A stretch of DNA of 50,377 nucleotides, from IMG/VR virus record IMGVR_UViG_3300025102_004999, positions 1-50,377 of that record; one strand, 5' to 3'. The position numbers and the translations under genes were made by a program. This DNA comes from a virus. The number at the start of each line of letters is the position of its first letter. Within the stretch, counting starts at the first letter, position 1. The notes below the pieces were generated by a model. The model was not told the origin of the DNA, searched no databases, and was given only the letters and a program-made list of their open reading frames with translations. This document shows positions 1 to 8,133 of the stretch, piece by piece.

Positions 1-1
1 C

Positions 2-1312
2 GCAAAACCTAATGAGATTTTATCTAAATTAGATACGATGCCACTCGGTGATTATTTCTTGATAGCACAATTAATGGCAGGTATGACCAAGTTTACAGAT
101 GATATGAAATTTAAAGGTGCATTTATAACTCATAAAAATATAAAAGGATATTATCAAGCTACTGAGCGTTCTGAATTAGTAGATGGTGTAAAAGATAATA
201 CTGCTGATTGTGTTATATCCAATGTCCCATCGTCTGAACTTATATCTAAGTTAGGTGAAGGGTTACCTGTTGAATATGATAAAAAGGGTGTTTGTACAAT
301 AACTGGTACAAGTATTAAGTTTATACAAGTATCACTCAAAAAAGCAGAAGGTGGAGCTCAATTAGGTAAAATATACGGATTCTTAAAAGACAAGTATGGG
401 TTATTGGGTACTGAGGATGTTAAGAATTTGGCATTAGAGTCAGTTCAATTGAATGAGGGATTAAGAGACTTTTTAAATAAGGGTGTTGCTTTTATAAAAG
501 GTATTGGTTCTAACTTATTACAGAAAATTTCTCAATTAGGGAAATTCTTATTTGGATTCTCAAAAAAGATATTCAAGGGATTAAAAAAATCTCCAAAATC
601 TGAAGTTAAAAAATTAGAAAAAGAATTACTAAGAGCAGGGTTACATGAAGGTATTCTAAATGAAGCTAAGAAACCATCTATATATGATTCTTTTGAACAA
701 ATCGCAACAAATCAAAAAGTATTAGATAAATTAGTAACTAATGTGGATACTAAACTAAAAGCATTGTATAGTTCAGCTATATCAAATCCAGCATTTTACT
801 ATAACGGATATGAAAAACTCTCTTTAACTGCACCTGTATCAAAAGATACTGTTGCTAAGTTATTGACAAACTTTCAATCAGCAATCGTACTTAAAAGTAT
901 ATTGGGTGATTTATCTGGCGATGCAAAAAAGTTATACTCACAACTAATAGAGATAGAGAAAGAAATGATATATGGTAAAACAACATTACCTTTATATAAA
1001 GTCTTTGGTGTAGATAAAGATGGAAAAGGAACTACATATAAACAATTTCCTGGTTCTGAAAAATTTGTACAAGACAAGTTGTCAAAAGACTTATCAGATA
1101 CAACGGTATTCTTTTTAAGAACAAACGCAAAAGATGGTAAGTATTTCACAATGACGGGATATGGATTAACAGGTATAAATGAAACAACAGGTGATATGAA
1201 ATATTCCCAATTTAGAATGGGAACTAATTCATCTGGTAGATATAGTTACAACTTTGAAGGTACACAAGAACTTCCATTAGGAAAAGTTAAATCAGCTTTA
1301 AAGATAAAATAA
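2..1312 (+). CDS. Large phage protein, 5' truncated, with nuclease-like segment
   Basis: The reading frame is open to the left edge of the window, so the N-terminus is missing and the first ATG at 38 need not be the start. About 437 codons are visible. An early segment has the pattern TADCVI, then about 45 residues later a strand with QVSLKK followed by GGAQLGK. This resembles the D...(E/S)xK core of PD-(D/E)XK nuclease-like domains found in large proteins of marine T4-like phages. The middle is Lys-rich and Gly/Phe-rich (LGKFLFGFSKKIFKGLKK), followed by a helical part with LHEGILNEAKK. The C-terminal 100 residues look like a compact domain ending GKVKSALKIK. The nuclease reading is inference; a structural or virion role is equally possible. 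Confidence 0.45.
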   Translation, partial: AKPNEILSKLDTMPLGDYFLIAQLMAGMTKFTDDMKFKGAFITHKNIKGYYQATERSELVDGVKDNTADCVISNVPSSELISKLGEGLPVEYDKKGVCTITGTSIKFIQVSLKKAEGGAQLGKIYGFLKDKYGLLGTEDVKNLALESVQLNEGLRDFLNKGVAFIKGIGSNLLQKISQLGKFLFGFSKKIFKGLKKSPKSEVKKLEKELLRAGLHEGILNEAKKPSIYDSFEQIATNQKVLDKLVTNVDTKLKALYSSAISNPAFYYNGYEKLSLTAPVSKDTVAKLLTNFQSAIVLKSILGDLSGDAKKLYSQLIEIEKEMIYGKTTLPLYKVFGVDKDGKGTTYKQFPGSEKFVQDKLSKDLSDTTVFFLRTNAKDGKYFTMTGYGLTGINETTGDMKYSQFRMGTNSSGRYSYNFEGTQELPLGKVKSALKIK

Positions 1313-1321
1313 GGGATATGG

Positions 1322-1711
1322 GTGAGAACGCAATTATTATGTACATTTACTAATGAAGCTGAATTTGAATCGGTTTTAGAAACTATTCAAGACTCATTCA
1401 TCCTTTATAGTAGAAAGATATTTATTTTAAAATTAAAACCATCACAAGAATTAGTGATTAGTTATAACATCATACCAAACAATGAAAGAAAATTCTTAGG
1501 AAGTACTATATTAGCACATCGTAAGAAAGAGTCAAACACTATTTACACAATCAACGCATTGAATAGATTGATTGTAGACTTAAATGGTGGTGTTGAGGAT
1601 AAAACATATAAAATTGATTGGGATAGTTATAGAAACTCTATGATTCTAACAGATGGTGATGGATACAAAATATTAAATACAAGTTTATTTAGAATAGTCA
1701 ATGTAAACTAA
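1322..1711 (+). CDS. Conserved-looking hypothetical protein (GTG start)
   Basis: This 129-residue protein starts with GTG just after GGGATATG, 9 bases downstream of the preceding stop; no ATG in frame gives a sensible N-terminus. It is mixed alpha/beta with no transmembrane segment. Recognisable phrases are YTINALNRLI, YKIDWDSYRNSMIL and a C-terminal LFRIVNVN. I do not recognise the family. Its place between a large phage protein and another unknown gene, upstream of gp32, suggests an accessory phage role, but nothing in the sequence shows a function. Confidence 0.6.
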   Translation: MRTQLLCTFTNEAEFESVLETIQDSFILYSRKIFILKLKPSQELVISYNIIPNNERKFLGSTILAHRKKESNTIYTINALNRLIVDLNGGVEDKTYKIDWDSYRNSMILTDGDGYKILNTSLFRIVNVN

Positions 1712-1716
1712 ATTAT

Positions 1717-2595
1717 ATGCAAAAAAGTTATAATGGTCTTGATGATATGTTATCATGTATCATAAGACACAATTTTCATAAAGACAATTATCAGATAGGT
1801 AGTGGTAAATCTGTACCAGTTGATTTACAACCAAAAAGAACTGCGGTTATAGTCGGTTATACTGATGATGAGTTAATTCAAAAATTTGTAGACTCTAAAC
1901 ACTTCAAATGGATATATGTAGTACATGACTTTACAAGAGAGCAATTAGATTTTCTTAGAGTTCAGTTTGGAGAGTATGGGGATTTAGTTAGACCAATACT
2001 ACACGAAGATGTAATAAAGATATTCAGAATGGCATGGGAATGTATTGACCTTGTGTTCATTAATAGTCCATTAGAAGAACAATACAAAACCTTTCAAAGA
2101 TATTACACTTATGTAAAGCACATTTCAGCTGGTTCTAATTTTGATTCCGAAGTTCATGAAGAAATGCTTAAACACTCATATGCACCTAAAACAAAATTTA
2201 AAGATGGGGTTTGGATGCTTCAACACGAAATGTGGCCATGGTATTATGAAAAAGATATTAGACGACCAATCCAAAATCCATACGATTCGAGTAAACCTCG
2301 AAGTAAGTGGTTAACAGGAACAGGAACATTACAAGTAGGCAAGAGATTCAGATGGTACGAACAAGATTTAATGATTCATACAAATTGGGACGCAAAGAAT
2401 CCGTTTGTTGAGTACTATGATGGGATGAAGTTATATGATAGAATACCTGATTTTGAACAATCAATGCGTATACTCGCAATGAATCAAGAATACAGTACTC
2501 CTATTGAATTAAGACAAGGTGATATGGAAGATATAGATTACAAAAAGCACTATTTGGAACTCGTCAACGAGGGATTACTAACTAATCTTGTTTAA
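1717..2595 (+). CDS. Hypothetical protein, Rossmann-like N-terminus
   Basis: This 292-residue protein starts 5 bases after the preceding stop. Residues of about 40-110 alternate hydrophobic strands and helices (AVIVGYTDDEL, WIYVVHDFT, CIDLVFINSP), a pattern typical of nucleotide-binding or Rossmann-like folds. The second half is rich in Trp, Tyr and Asp (MLQHEMWPWYYEKD; LMIHTNWDAKNPF). I see no catalytic signature I can name. The gene ends the first block: a 154-base intergenic region with promoter-like sequence follows before gp32. Confidence 0.55.
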   Translation: MQKSYNGLDDMLSCIIRHNFHKDNYQIGSGKSVPVDLQPKRTAVIVGYTDDELIQKFVDSKHFKWIYVVHDFTREQLDFLRVQFGEYGDLVRPILHEDVIKIFRMAWECIDLVFINSPLEEQYKTFQRYYTYVKHISAGSNFDSEVHEEMLKHSYAPKTKFKDGVWMLQHEMWPWYYEKDIRRPIQNPYDSSKPRSKWLTGTGTLQVGKRFRWYEQDLMIHTNWDAKNPFVEYYDGMKLYDRIPDFEQSMRILAMNQEYSTPIELRQGDMEDIDYKKHYLELVNEGLLTNLV

Positions 2596-2615
2596 TTCAT
2601 ATAAACTGCGTTATT

Positions 2616-2637
2616 AAATATTTTTACATATTTATAG
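2616..2637 (+). repeat. AT-rich motif shared with the region before 24169; possible promoter
   Basis: AAATATTTTTACATATTTATAG lies in the 154-base gap between 2595 and 2750. A near copy (AAATATTTTTTGTATATTTATAG) lies at 24119-24141, just upstream of the first GT4 gene. These are the two longest intergenic gaps in the window. The motif contains TATTTATAG, whose reverse complement is CTATAAATA, similar to T4-type late promoters on the opposite strand. As a + strand element it resembles a degenerate form of the GTATATT promoters. Which strand it serves, if any, cannot be decided here. Confidence 0.35.
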
Positions 2638-2678
2638 TAGTACTGAAAAGAACAAAATAAAAAATAATTAAGAATATA

Positions 2679-2710
2679 TTTGGATTTGTCAACCAAATGT
2701 TGTATATTAG
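2679..2710 (+). promoter_or_regulatory. Bacteroidetes-type promoter upstream of gp32
   Basis: TTTG at 2679-2682 is separated by 19 bases from GTATATTAG at 2702-2710. This matches the Bacteroidetes -33 TTTG / -7 TAnnTTTG arrangement except for one base in the -7 box. The predicted transcript starts near 2714 and has a leader of about 35 bases ending in AAAAAAGGTAAATT before the gp32 ATG. Confidence 0.75.
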
Positions 2711-2749
2711 TGACTAACATAAATAATTAATAATTAAAAAAGGTAAATT

Positions 2750-3511
2750 ATGGCAATTGATTTAAACGCAATCCGCAATCGTCTGAATTCTCTTCAGACC
2801 AAAGTAACAAAGACCGACAACTTGTGGAAACCACAACCCGGCAAACAACAAGTAAGGATTCTTCCTTATGTTCACAATCCTTCTAACCCGTTCATCGAAC
2901 TTTATTTCCATTTTGGATTTGGTGGTAAAAACATTATCAGCCCAAGTTCTTTTGGTGAAGCAGACCCTATTTTAGAGTTTGCAGAAAAGTTGAAAGCAAC
3001 AGGTGACAGAAACGATTACCAACTTTCAAGAAAATTAACTCCAAAGATGAGAACTTATGTTCCTATCATCGTTAGAGGTGAAGAGTCTGAAGGTGTTAAG
3101 TTTTGGGGATTCGGTAAGAATGTATACCAAGAACTTCTTGGATTCTTCGCTGACCCTGACTATGGTGATTTAACTGACCCTGTGAATGGTAGAGATGTAA
3201 CAGTAGAATTTAAAACTGCTGCAGAATTAGGTAAAACTTACCCTGAGACATACATCAGAGTAAAACCTAATACAACACCTATCTCAGAGGATAAGAACAT
3301 TTTAGAAACCTCTAAAGACCAAATCGTTCTTGGTGATATGTTCAAAAAAGTTTCTTATGAGGAAATGGAAGGAATGTTGAAAGAATGGTTAGATACAGGT
3401 GAAGTTTCTGATAAAAAAGAAGAACCTAAAGTTGAAGTTAAAGAAACTACAACTGCAACCTCTCCAGCAAGTAATGTAAAAGAGGCGTTTGACGACTTAT
3501 TTAACGAATAA
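2750..3511 (+). CDS. 32: Single-stranded DNA-binding protein, T4 gp32-like
   Basis: This 253-residue protein begins MAIDLNAIRNRLNSL and ends with an acidic tail FDDLFNE, as gp32 proteins do. The N-terminal basic segment (cooperativity), the central OB-fold region with PQPGKQQVRILPYV and FHFGFGGKN, and the acidic C-terminus for binding partner proteins appear in the expected order. T4 gp32 holds a zinc ion through Cys/His ligands; this protein contains no cysteine, so it must fold without that site. It would coat single-stranded DNA during replication and recombination and recruit UvsX and helicase functions. A promoter lies 40 bases upstream, and uvsX follows after 3 bases. Confidence 0.88.
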   Translation: MAIDLNAIRNRLNSLQTKVTKTDNLWKPQPGKQQVRILPYVHNPSNPFIELYFHFGFGGKNIISPSSFGEADPILEFAEKLKATGDRNDYQLSRKLTPKMRTYVPIIVRGEESEGVKFWGFGKNVYQELLGFFADPDYGDLTDPVNGRDVTVEFKTAAELGKTYPETYIRVKPNTTPISEDKNILETSKDQIVLGDMFKKVSYEEMEGMLKEWLDTGEVSDKKEEPKVEVKETTTATSPASNVKEAFDDLFNE

Positions 3512-3514
3512 TTT

Positions 3515-4648
3515 ATGGCAAAGAAGAAGAAAGAATCAGTTCGTGATGAACTATCTTCCATCTTAGCTACCAATCTAAACAAGAAGTTTAAGACCACCCA
3601 CAAGGTGGCTTACTTCTTGGATGGTGGGGAACAAACTCCAACTGACCTTGATGGGTGGGTTTCGACAGGTTCTCCAATGTTAGATTTGGCAATCTCAAAC
3701 AGACCAAATGGTGGACTACCAGTAGGTCGTATAACTGAGATTACTGGCTTAGAAGGAAGTGGAAAATCATTACTAGCTGCACACGCAATAGCAGACACTC
3801 AAAAGAAGGGTGGTCTTGGTGTTTACATAGATACTGAGAATGCTTGTAATACTGAGTTTTTGGCGGCTATTGGAATTGATATCGAAAAGATGTTATATGT
3901 TCCTCTTGAATCCGTAGAAGATATATTTGAAGCAATCGACTCTATCATAGAATCCGTAAGAGGTTCTGATAAGAAGAAGTTAGTAACAATAGTAGTAGAC
4001 TCTGTTGCTGGTGCATCAACTAAGGTTGAGTTATCAGCAGATTATGACCAAGCAGGTTATGCAACTCAGAAAGCTATTATTATCTCTAAAGCTATGAGAA
4101 AAGTTACTAATCTTATTGGTAGAGAACGAATCTCATTAATATTCACAAATCAGTTAAGAACAAGATTAGGTGTTTCATTTGGTGACCCTTGGACTACAAG
4201 TGGTGGTAAAGCAATAGCATTCCACTCATCTTGTAGACTAAGACTAAAATCTATGGGACAACTTAAATCTAAAATAGGTGGGGTTGACCAAGTAGTTGGT
4301 ATCAAAACTCGTGCTCAAGTTATCAAGAATAGAATGGGACCACCTCTTCGTTCAGTTGACTATGATATCTACTTTGATAGTGGTATCGACAATTATGGTT
4401 CATGGTTACAAATGATGAAAACATATAAGTTGGTAACTCAAAGTGGTGCATGGTACACTTATGTTGACAAATCGACAGGTGAGGAACTAAAATTCCAAGC
4501 AAAGAATTTTGAAGACATTCTCGAAGAAAGACCTGAGCTAAAAGAATCTCTTTACGAAGAAATCTGTAATTCATATATTATGGCATACAAGAAATCAAGT
4601 GAAGAGGCAAATATTGATAATGTTGAAGTAACAGATTTTGATGAATAG
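3515..4648 (+). CDS. uvsX: RecA-like recombinase, T4 UvsX
   Basis: This 377-residue protein carries a Walker A motif GLEGSGKS at about residues 77-85, a Walker B-like strand TIVVDSVAG, and the RecA-family segments ISLIFTNQLRTR and TSGGKAIAFHSS. The length fits UvsX (about 390). It would form filaments on gp32-coated single-stranded DNA and drive strand invasion in recombination-dependent replication. The C-terminal tail is acidic (NVEVTDFDE). It is directly downstream of gp32 and overlaps the start of rnh by 8 bases, so the three are translated from one mRNA. Confidence 0.9.
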   Translation: MAKKKKESVRDELSSILATNLNKKFKTTHKVAYFLDGGEQTPTDLDGWVSTGSPMLDLAISNRPNGGLPVGRITEITGLEGSGKSLLAAHAIADTQKKGGLGVYIDTENACNTEFLAAIGIDIEKMLYVPLESVEDIFEAIDSIIESVRGSDKKKLVTIVVDSVAGASTKVELSADYDQAGYATQKAIIISKAMRKVTNLIGRERISLIFTNQLRTRLGVSFGDPWTTSGGKAIAFHSSCRLRLKSMGQLKSKIGGVDQVVGIKTRAQVIKNRMGPPLRSVDYDIYFDSGIDNYGSWLQMMKTYKLVTQSGAWYTYVDKSTGEELKFQAKNFEDILEERPELKESLYEEICNSYIMAYKKSSEEANIDNVEVTDFDE

Positions 4649-5693
4649 TAAATACGCAGAACTTCTTAAGGAAGTAAACAAAGAATATAATACAACTAAA
4701 AATGAATCACTCAATGATAGAGTTCTTATCATTGATGGTCTTAATCAATTCATTAGAGTATTTGGAGCAGTACCTGCTTTAAATGATGATGGTGAACATT
4801 GTGGTGGTGTGACAGGGTTTCTCTTGTCCACCGCTGCAACGATTAGAAGATTAAAACCAACTCGTGTTATTATAGTCTTTGATGGAAAAGGTGGTTCAAA
4901 CAGAAGAAAGTCCGTATATAAGGGATATAAGGAAGGTAGAACGGGGTTAACTAAGTTAAATAGACTTGCAGGATATGAGGACTTAGAAGACCAACGAGTA
5001 TCTATGAGGAATCAATTTAAGAGACTAATTGAGTACTTACAGATATTACCGATAACAATGACTTATATAGATTATGTAGAAGCAGATGATATTATAGCAT
5101 ATCTTGCAAATCATTACTTTGAAAAGCAGGTAACTATTCTTTCATCTGATAAGGACTTTTTACAATTAGTAAATCACCGAATCCAAGTGTATACACCCAC
5201 TAAAAAGAAAATGTATACTGAAACAGAAGTTAAAGAAGACTTCGGAGTAAGTGCACAAAATCTTATATTTTACAGAGTTTTAATGGGTGACAAATCAGAT
5301 AACATAAAAGGTGTAAATGGTGTTGGTATTAAGACAATTGAATCTAAAATGAAGTTTTTAACGGAAAATCACCTTTCTTTAGATACATTCATAGAGAAAT
5401 GTTCTAAAGAGTGTGATGAGAAGTTGTCAAAAAAACTTATGGACAATTTAGATACAATAAATATGAATTATGGGTTAATGCAATTATCTGACCCTGAGAT
5501 ATCTTCATCAATTACATCTAATGTTAGAGAAATGATGGATGTACACCAACCTCAACTAAACATAGTAGAGTTCAAAAAGATGTTTATGTATGACAAATTA
5601 TACACCGCATTTGCAAATGTAGATTCGTGGTTAAGAAATTCATTTACATCATTAGACAATTATCTTAAGAATCACTTTGATATTAAAAAATAA
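4641..5693 (+). CDS. rnh: RNase H / 5'-3' flap exonuclease, T4 Rnh-like
   Basis: This is a FEN-1/5'-nuclease family protein of 350 residues. It shows the acidic metal-binding set expected: VLIIDGLNQFIR near residue 30, IIVFDGKGG near 78, YVEADDIIAYLA near 148 and LSSDKDFLQL near 170, followed by a helix-hairpin-helix-like GDKSDNIKGVNGVGIKT that binds duplex DNA. It would remove RNA primers and 5' flaps from lagging-strand fragments. I chose ATG 4641 rather than the in-frame TTG at 4638; this gives an 8-base overlap with uvsX. Confidence 0.88.
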   Translation: MNSKYAELLKEVNKEYNTTKNESLNDRVLIIDGLNQFIRVFGAVPALNDDGEHCGGVTGFLLSTAATIRRLKPTRVIIVFDGKGGSNRRKSVYKGYKEGRTGLTKLNRLAGYEDLEDQRVSMRNQFKRLIEYLQILPITMTYIDYVEADDIIAYLANHYFEKQVTILSSDKDFLQLVNHRIQVYTPTKKKMYTETEVKEDFGVSAQNLIFYRVLMGDKSDNIKGVNGVGIKTIESKMKFLTENHLSLDTFIEKCSKECDEKLSKKLMDNLDTINMNYGLMQLSDPEISSSITSNVREMMDVHQPQLNIVEFKKMFMYDKLYTAFANVDSWLRNSFTSLDNYLKNHFDIKK

Positions 5694-5706
5694 TTTCGTA
5701 TATTGT
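5676..5706 (+). promoter_or_regulatory. Bacteroidetes-type promoter at the gp41 helicase start
   Basis: TTTG at 5676-5679 and GTATATTGT at 5698-5706, spaced by 18 bases, straddle the end of rnh. The -7 octamer ends only 5 bases before the helicase ATG at 5712, so transcription is predicted to begin at or within 2 bases of the start codon. That would make a leaderless mRNA. Confidence 0.65.
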
Positions 5707-5711
5707 AGTCT

Positions 5712-7070
5712 ATGGAAAAATTAGGAAGTAAGTTCAGTACCTCATTTCAGAATAAAGTTATATCTTCTATATTATCAGATAGGTCGTTTACACGACAGAT
5801 ATATGATATTATTAAGCCAGAGTACTTTGATGCTGAATCAGCAGAGTGGTTAGTAAAAAATATCCTAAAGTATATGCATGAATTTGAGAAGATGCCAACC
5901 TTAGATGTTCTCAAAGTCAAAATAAACACCATAGAAAGAGATGTATTAAAAACTTCGGTAGTTGATACATTAAAATTTGCATGGAATCATTTAGAAAGTG
6001 ATGATTTAGAATTTGTAAAAGAGCAAGTTCTTGACTTCTGTAAAAATCAATCTATCAAAAACGCAATCTTAGATTCAGTACCATTATTAGAAAGTGGGAA
6101 ATACGATATGATAAAGAAAAACATTGATACTGCTATGAAAGCAGGTCAAGATTCTGATATTGGTCATGAGTACAAATCTATGATTACCGAAAGATATGAA
6201 GATACAGTTAGGAATGTAGTCTCAACAGGTTGGCAAGTTATTGATGAAATTACACAAGGTGGTTTTGGTAAGGGTGAGTTAGTTTTATTCGCAGCACCTC
6301 CTGGTATTGGTAAGTCTTGGTCGTTAGTAAACATTGGGGTTAACGCAATGAAACAAGGGAAGATAGTAGCACACTATACTCTTGAATTAAATGAAGGTTA
6401 TGTTGGTCAGAGATATGATGCCGTACTAAGTGGAGTAGCAGTAGGAAACTTGAAATTTAATATGGAAGATGTCGAGAAGGCAGTCCAAAATGTAAAGGGT
6501 GACTTAGTTGTAAAACATTATCCAACCAAAACCGCAAGTGTAACATCATTAAAAGCCCATATGGACAAGATGATTTTACAAGGTAAGAAACCTGATGTAG
6601 TTATTGTTGATTACGCAGACTTACTTAGAGGTCCTCAGAAAGAAAAAAGACACGAAGAGTTAGAAGAAATTATCGAAGACCTTCGTGGTATGGCAGGTGA
6701 ATATGAAGTTCCCGTTTATACGGCATCACAAATTAATCGTAGTGGTGCAGAAGATGATATTATTACAGGTACAAAAATCGCAGGTTCATTCTCTAAAATG
6801 ATGACCGCAGACTTTGTAGTATCATTATCTCGTAAAATAGAAGACAAACTTGCAGGAACGGGTAGATGGCATGTTATTAAAAATAGGTTTGGGCCAGATG
6901 GAATGACATTCCCATCTAAAGCAAACTTCTCAACAGGCCAAATTCATATTTACAACGATGATTCCATTGATGGTAGAAAAACTACTACCCAGATGAAACA
7001 AGGGGAGAGTTTAGTAAGAAAGGAATTAGCGCAAAAATATAAAGAAATGTCGGGTGATATCGATTTTTAA
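5712..7070 (+). CDS. 41: Replicative DNA helicase, DnaB family, T4 gp41-like
   Basis: This 452-residue protein has a helical N-terminal domain (about 1-155) and a RecA-like ATPase domain. Walker A is APPGIGKSW at about 194-202, Walker B is VVIVDYADLLR near 297, and YTASQINRSG near 337 matches the DnaB sensor/H3 region. An arginine-rich VVSLSRKIEDK follows. It would form a hexamer and unwind the fork ahead of gp43. The start lies 18 bases after rnh, with a promoter whose -7 box almost touches the ATG. No gp61 primase gene is present in the window. Confidence 0.9.
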   Translation: MEKLGSKFSTSFQNKVISSILSDRSFTRQIYDIIKPEYFDAESAEWLVKNILKYMHEFEKMPTLDVLKVKINTIERDVLKTSVVDTLKFAWNHLESDDLEFVKEQVLDFCKNQSIKNAILDSVPLLESGKYDMIKKNIDTAMKAGQDSDIGHEYKSMITERYEDTVRNVVSTGWQVIDEITQGGFGKGELVLFAAPPGIGKSWSLVNIGVNAMKQGKIVAHYTLELNEGYVGQRYDAVLSGVAVGNLKFNMEDVEKAVQNVKGDLVVKHYPTKTASVTSLKAHMDKMILQGKKPDVVIVDYADLLRGPQKEKRHEELEEIIEDLRGMAGEYEVPVYTASQINRSGAEDDIITGTKIAGSFSKMMTADFVVSLSRKIEDKLAGTGRWHVIKNRFGPDGMTFPSKANFSTGQIHIYNDDSIDGRKTTTQMKQGESLVRKELAQKYKEMSGDIDF

Positions 7071-7129
7071 TCATATATATTAAAACCGACAAGAACATAA
7101 ATGTATAATATAAATCTATAAAAATTACT

Positions 7130-8122
7130 ATGGCATTATTTGACAATCGTATCCCATTTAAACCTTTTGAATACCCTGAATATTATACAGAGGGGTGGTT
7201 GAAACAAGCACAGGCATTTTGGTTACATACTGAAATTCCAATGCAAGGGGATATCAAAGATTGGAACGAACATTTAACACCTGAAGAAAAAAACTTAGTC
7301 GGTAATATATTACTTGGGTTTGCACAAACTGAATGTGCGGTATCTGATTATTGGACTAATATGGTTACCGATTGGTTTCCAAAGCATGAGATAAAACAGA
7401 TGGCGATGATGTTTGGTTCACAAGAAACAATTCACGCAACGGCATATTCATATCTAAACGAATCATTAGGTTTGGAAGACTTTGAGGCATTTTTACATGA
7501 ACCTGCAACGGCAGAGAGATTTGAGAACCTTGCAAGTATAACAAACAGATATACTCATGAAGATTTAAAATCTAATGCAGACGCAAGAAAAGAAGTAGGA
7601 AAATCACTCGCTATATTCTCAGCATTTACAGAGGGTGTGGCGTTATATTCTTCATTCGCAGTACTTTACTCATTTCAAATGAGAAACAAGTTAAAAGGTA
7701 TAGGTCAGCAAATGAAATGGTCTGTAAGAGATGAATCTTTACATTCTAAGATGGGATGTCAGTTATTCAGACATATGTGTGATGAATATCCTGAATTATT
7801 AGATGAATGTAAAGAATCAATTGAAGAGGCAGCAAGATTAATTGTTGACCTTGAAATTAAGTACATTGACAAAATGTTTGAGATGGGTGATTTGGAAAAC
7901 CTAAAATCAGACAATTTAAAAGAATTTATAAAATCAAGAACAAACTCTAAATTAAAAGAATTAGGATATAATGGTATCTTTGACTTTGATGAGGAAAAAG
8001 CATCTAATTTAGATTGGTTCTACCACTTAACAGGTGGACAAACACATACAGACTTCTTCGCTTTGAGGCCTACTGATTATAGTAAGGCAAATGAAGGTGA
8101 AGATTGGGACGACATATTTTAA
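7130..8122 (+). CDS. nrdB: Ribonucleotide reductase class Ia, beta subunit
   Basis: This 330-residue NrdB carries the diiron/tyrosyl-radical signature. ETIHATAY near residues 99-106 aligns with the E. coli E115-x-x-H118...Y122 pattern, so the radical tyrosine is retained. Further ligands are visible in FAQTECAVSDYW, FTEGVALYSSF and VRDESLHSKM. The C-terminus ends in acidic/aromatic residues (EGEDWDDIF), as needed to dock on NrdA. With nrdA and thioredoxin downstream it makes dNDPs for phage DNA synthesis. A 59-base AT-rich gap precedes it; TATAAT-like sequence is there, but without a -33 element. Confidence 0.93.
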   Translation: MALFDNRIPFKPFEYPEYYTEGWLKQAQAFWLHTEIPMQGDIKDWNEHLTPEEKNLVGNILLGFAQTECAVSDYWTNMVTDWFPKHEIKQMAMMFGSQETIHATAYSYLNESLGLEDFEAFLHEPATAERFENLASITNRYTHEDLKSNADARKEVGKSLAIFSAFTEGVALYSSFAVLYSFQMRNKLKGIGQQMKWSVRDESLHSKMGCQLFRHMCDEYPELLDECKESIEEAARLIVDLEIKYIDKMFEMGDLENLKSDNLKEFIKSRTNSKLKELGYNGIFDFDEEKASNLDWFYHLTGGQTHTDFFALRPTDYSKANEGEDWDDIF

Positions 8123-8133
8123 GAAAACAAGTT

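Noticed and set aside
7071-7129. Promoter for nrdB built on TATAAT at 7104-7109
   Set aside because: No TTTG or TTGACA element at a suitable distance; the region is simply AT-rich and read-through from upstream is sufficient.
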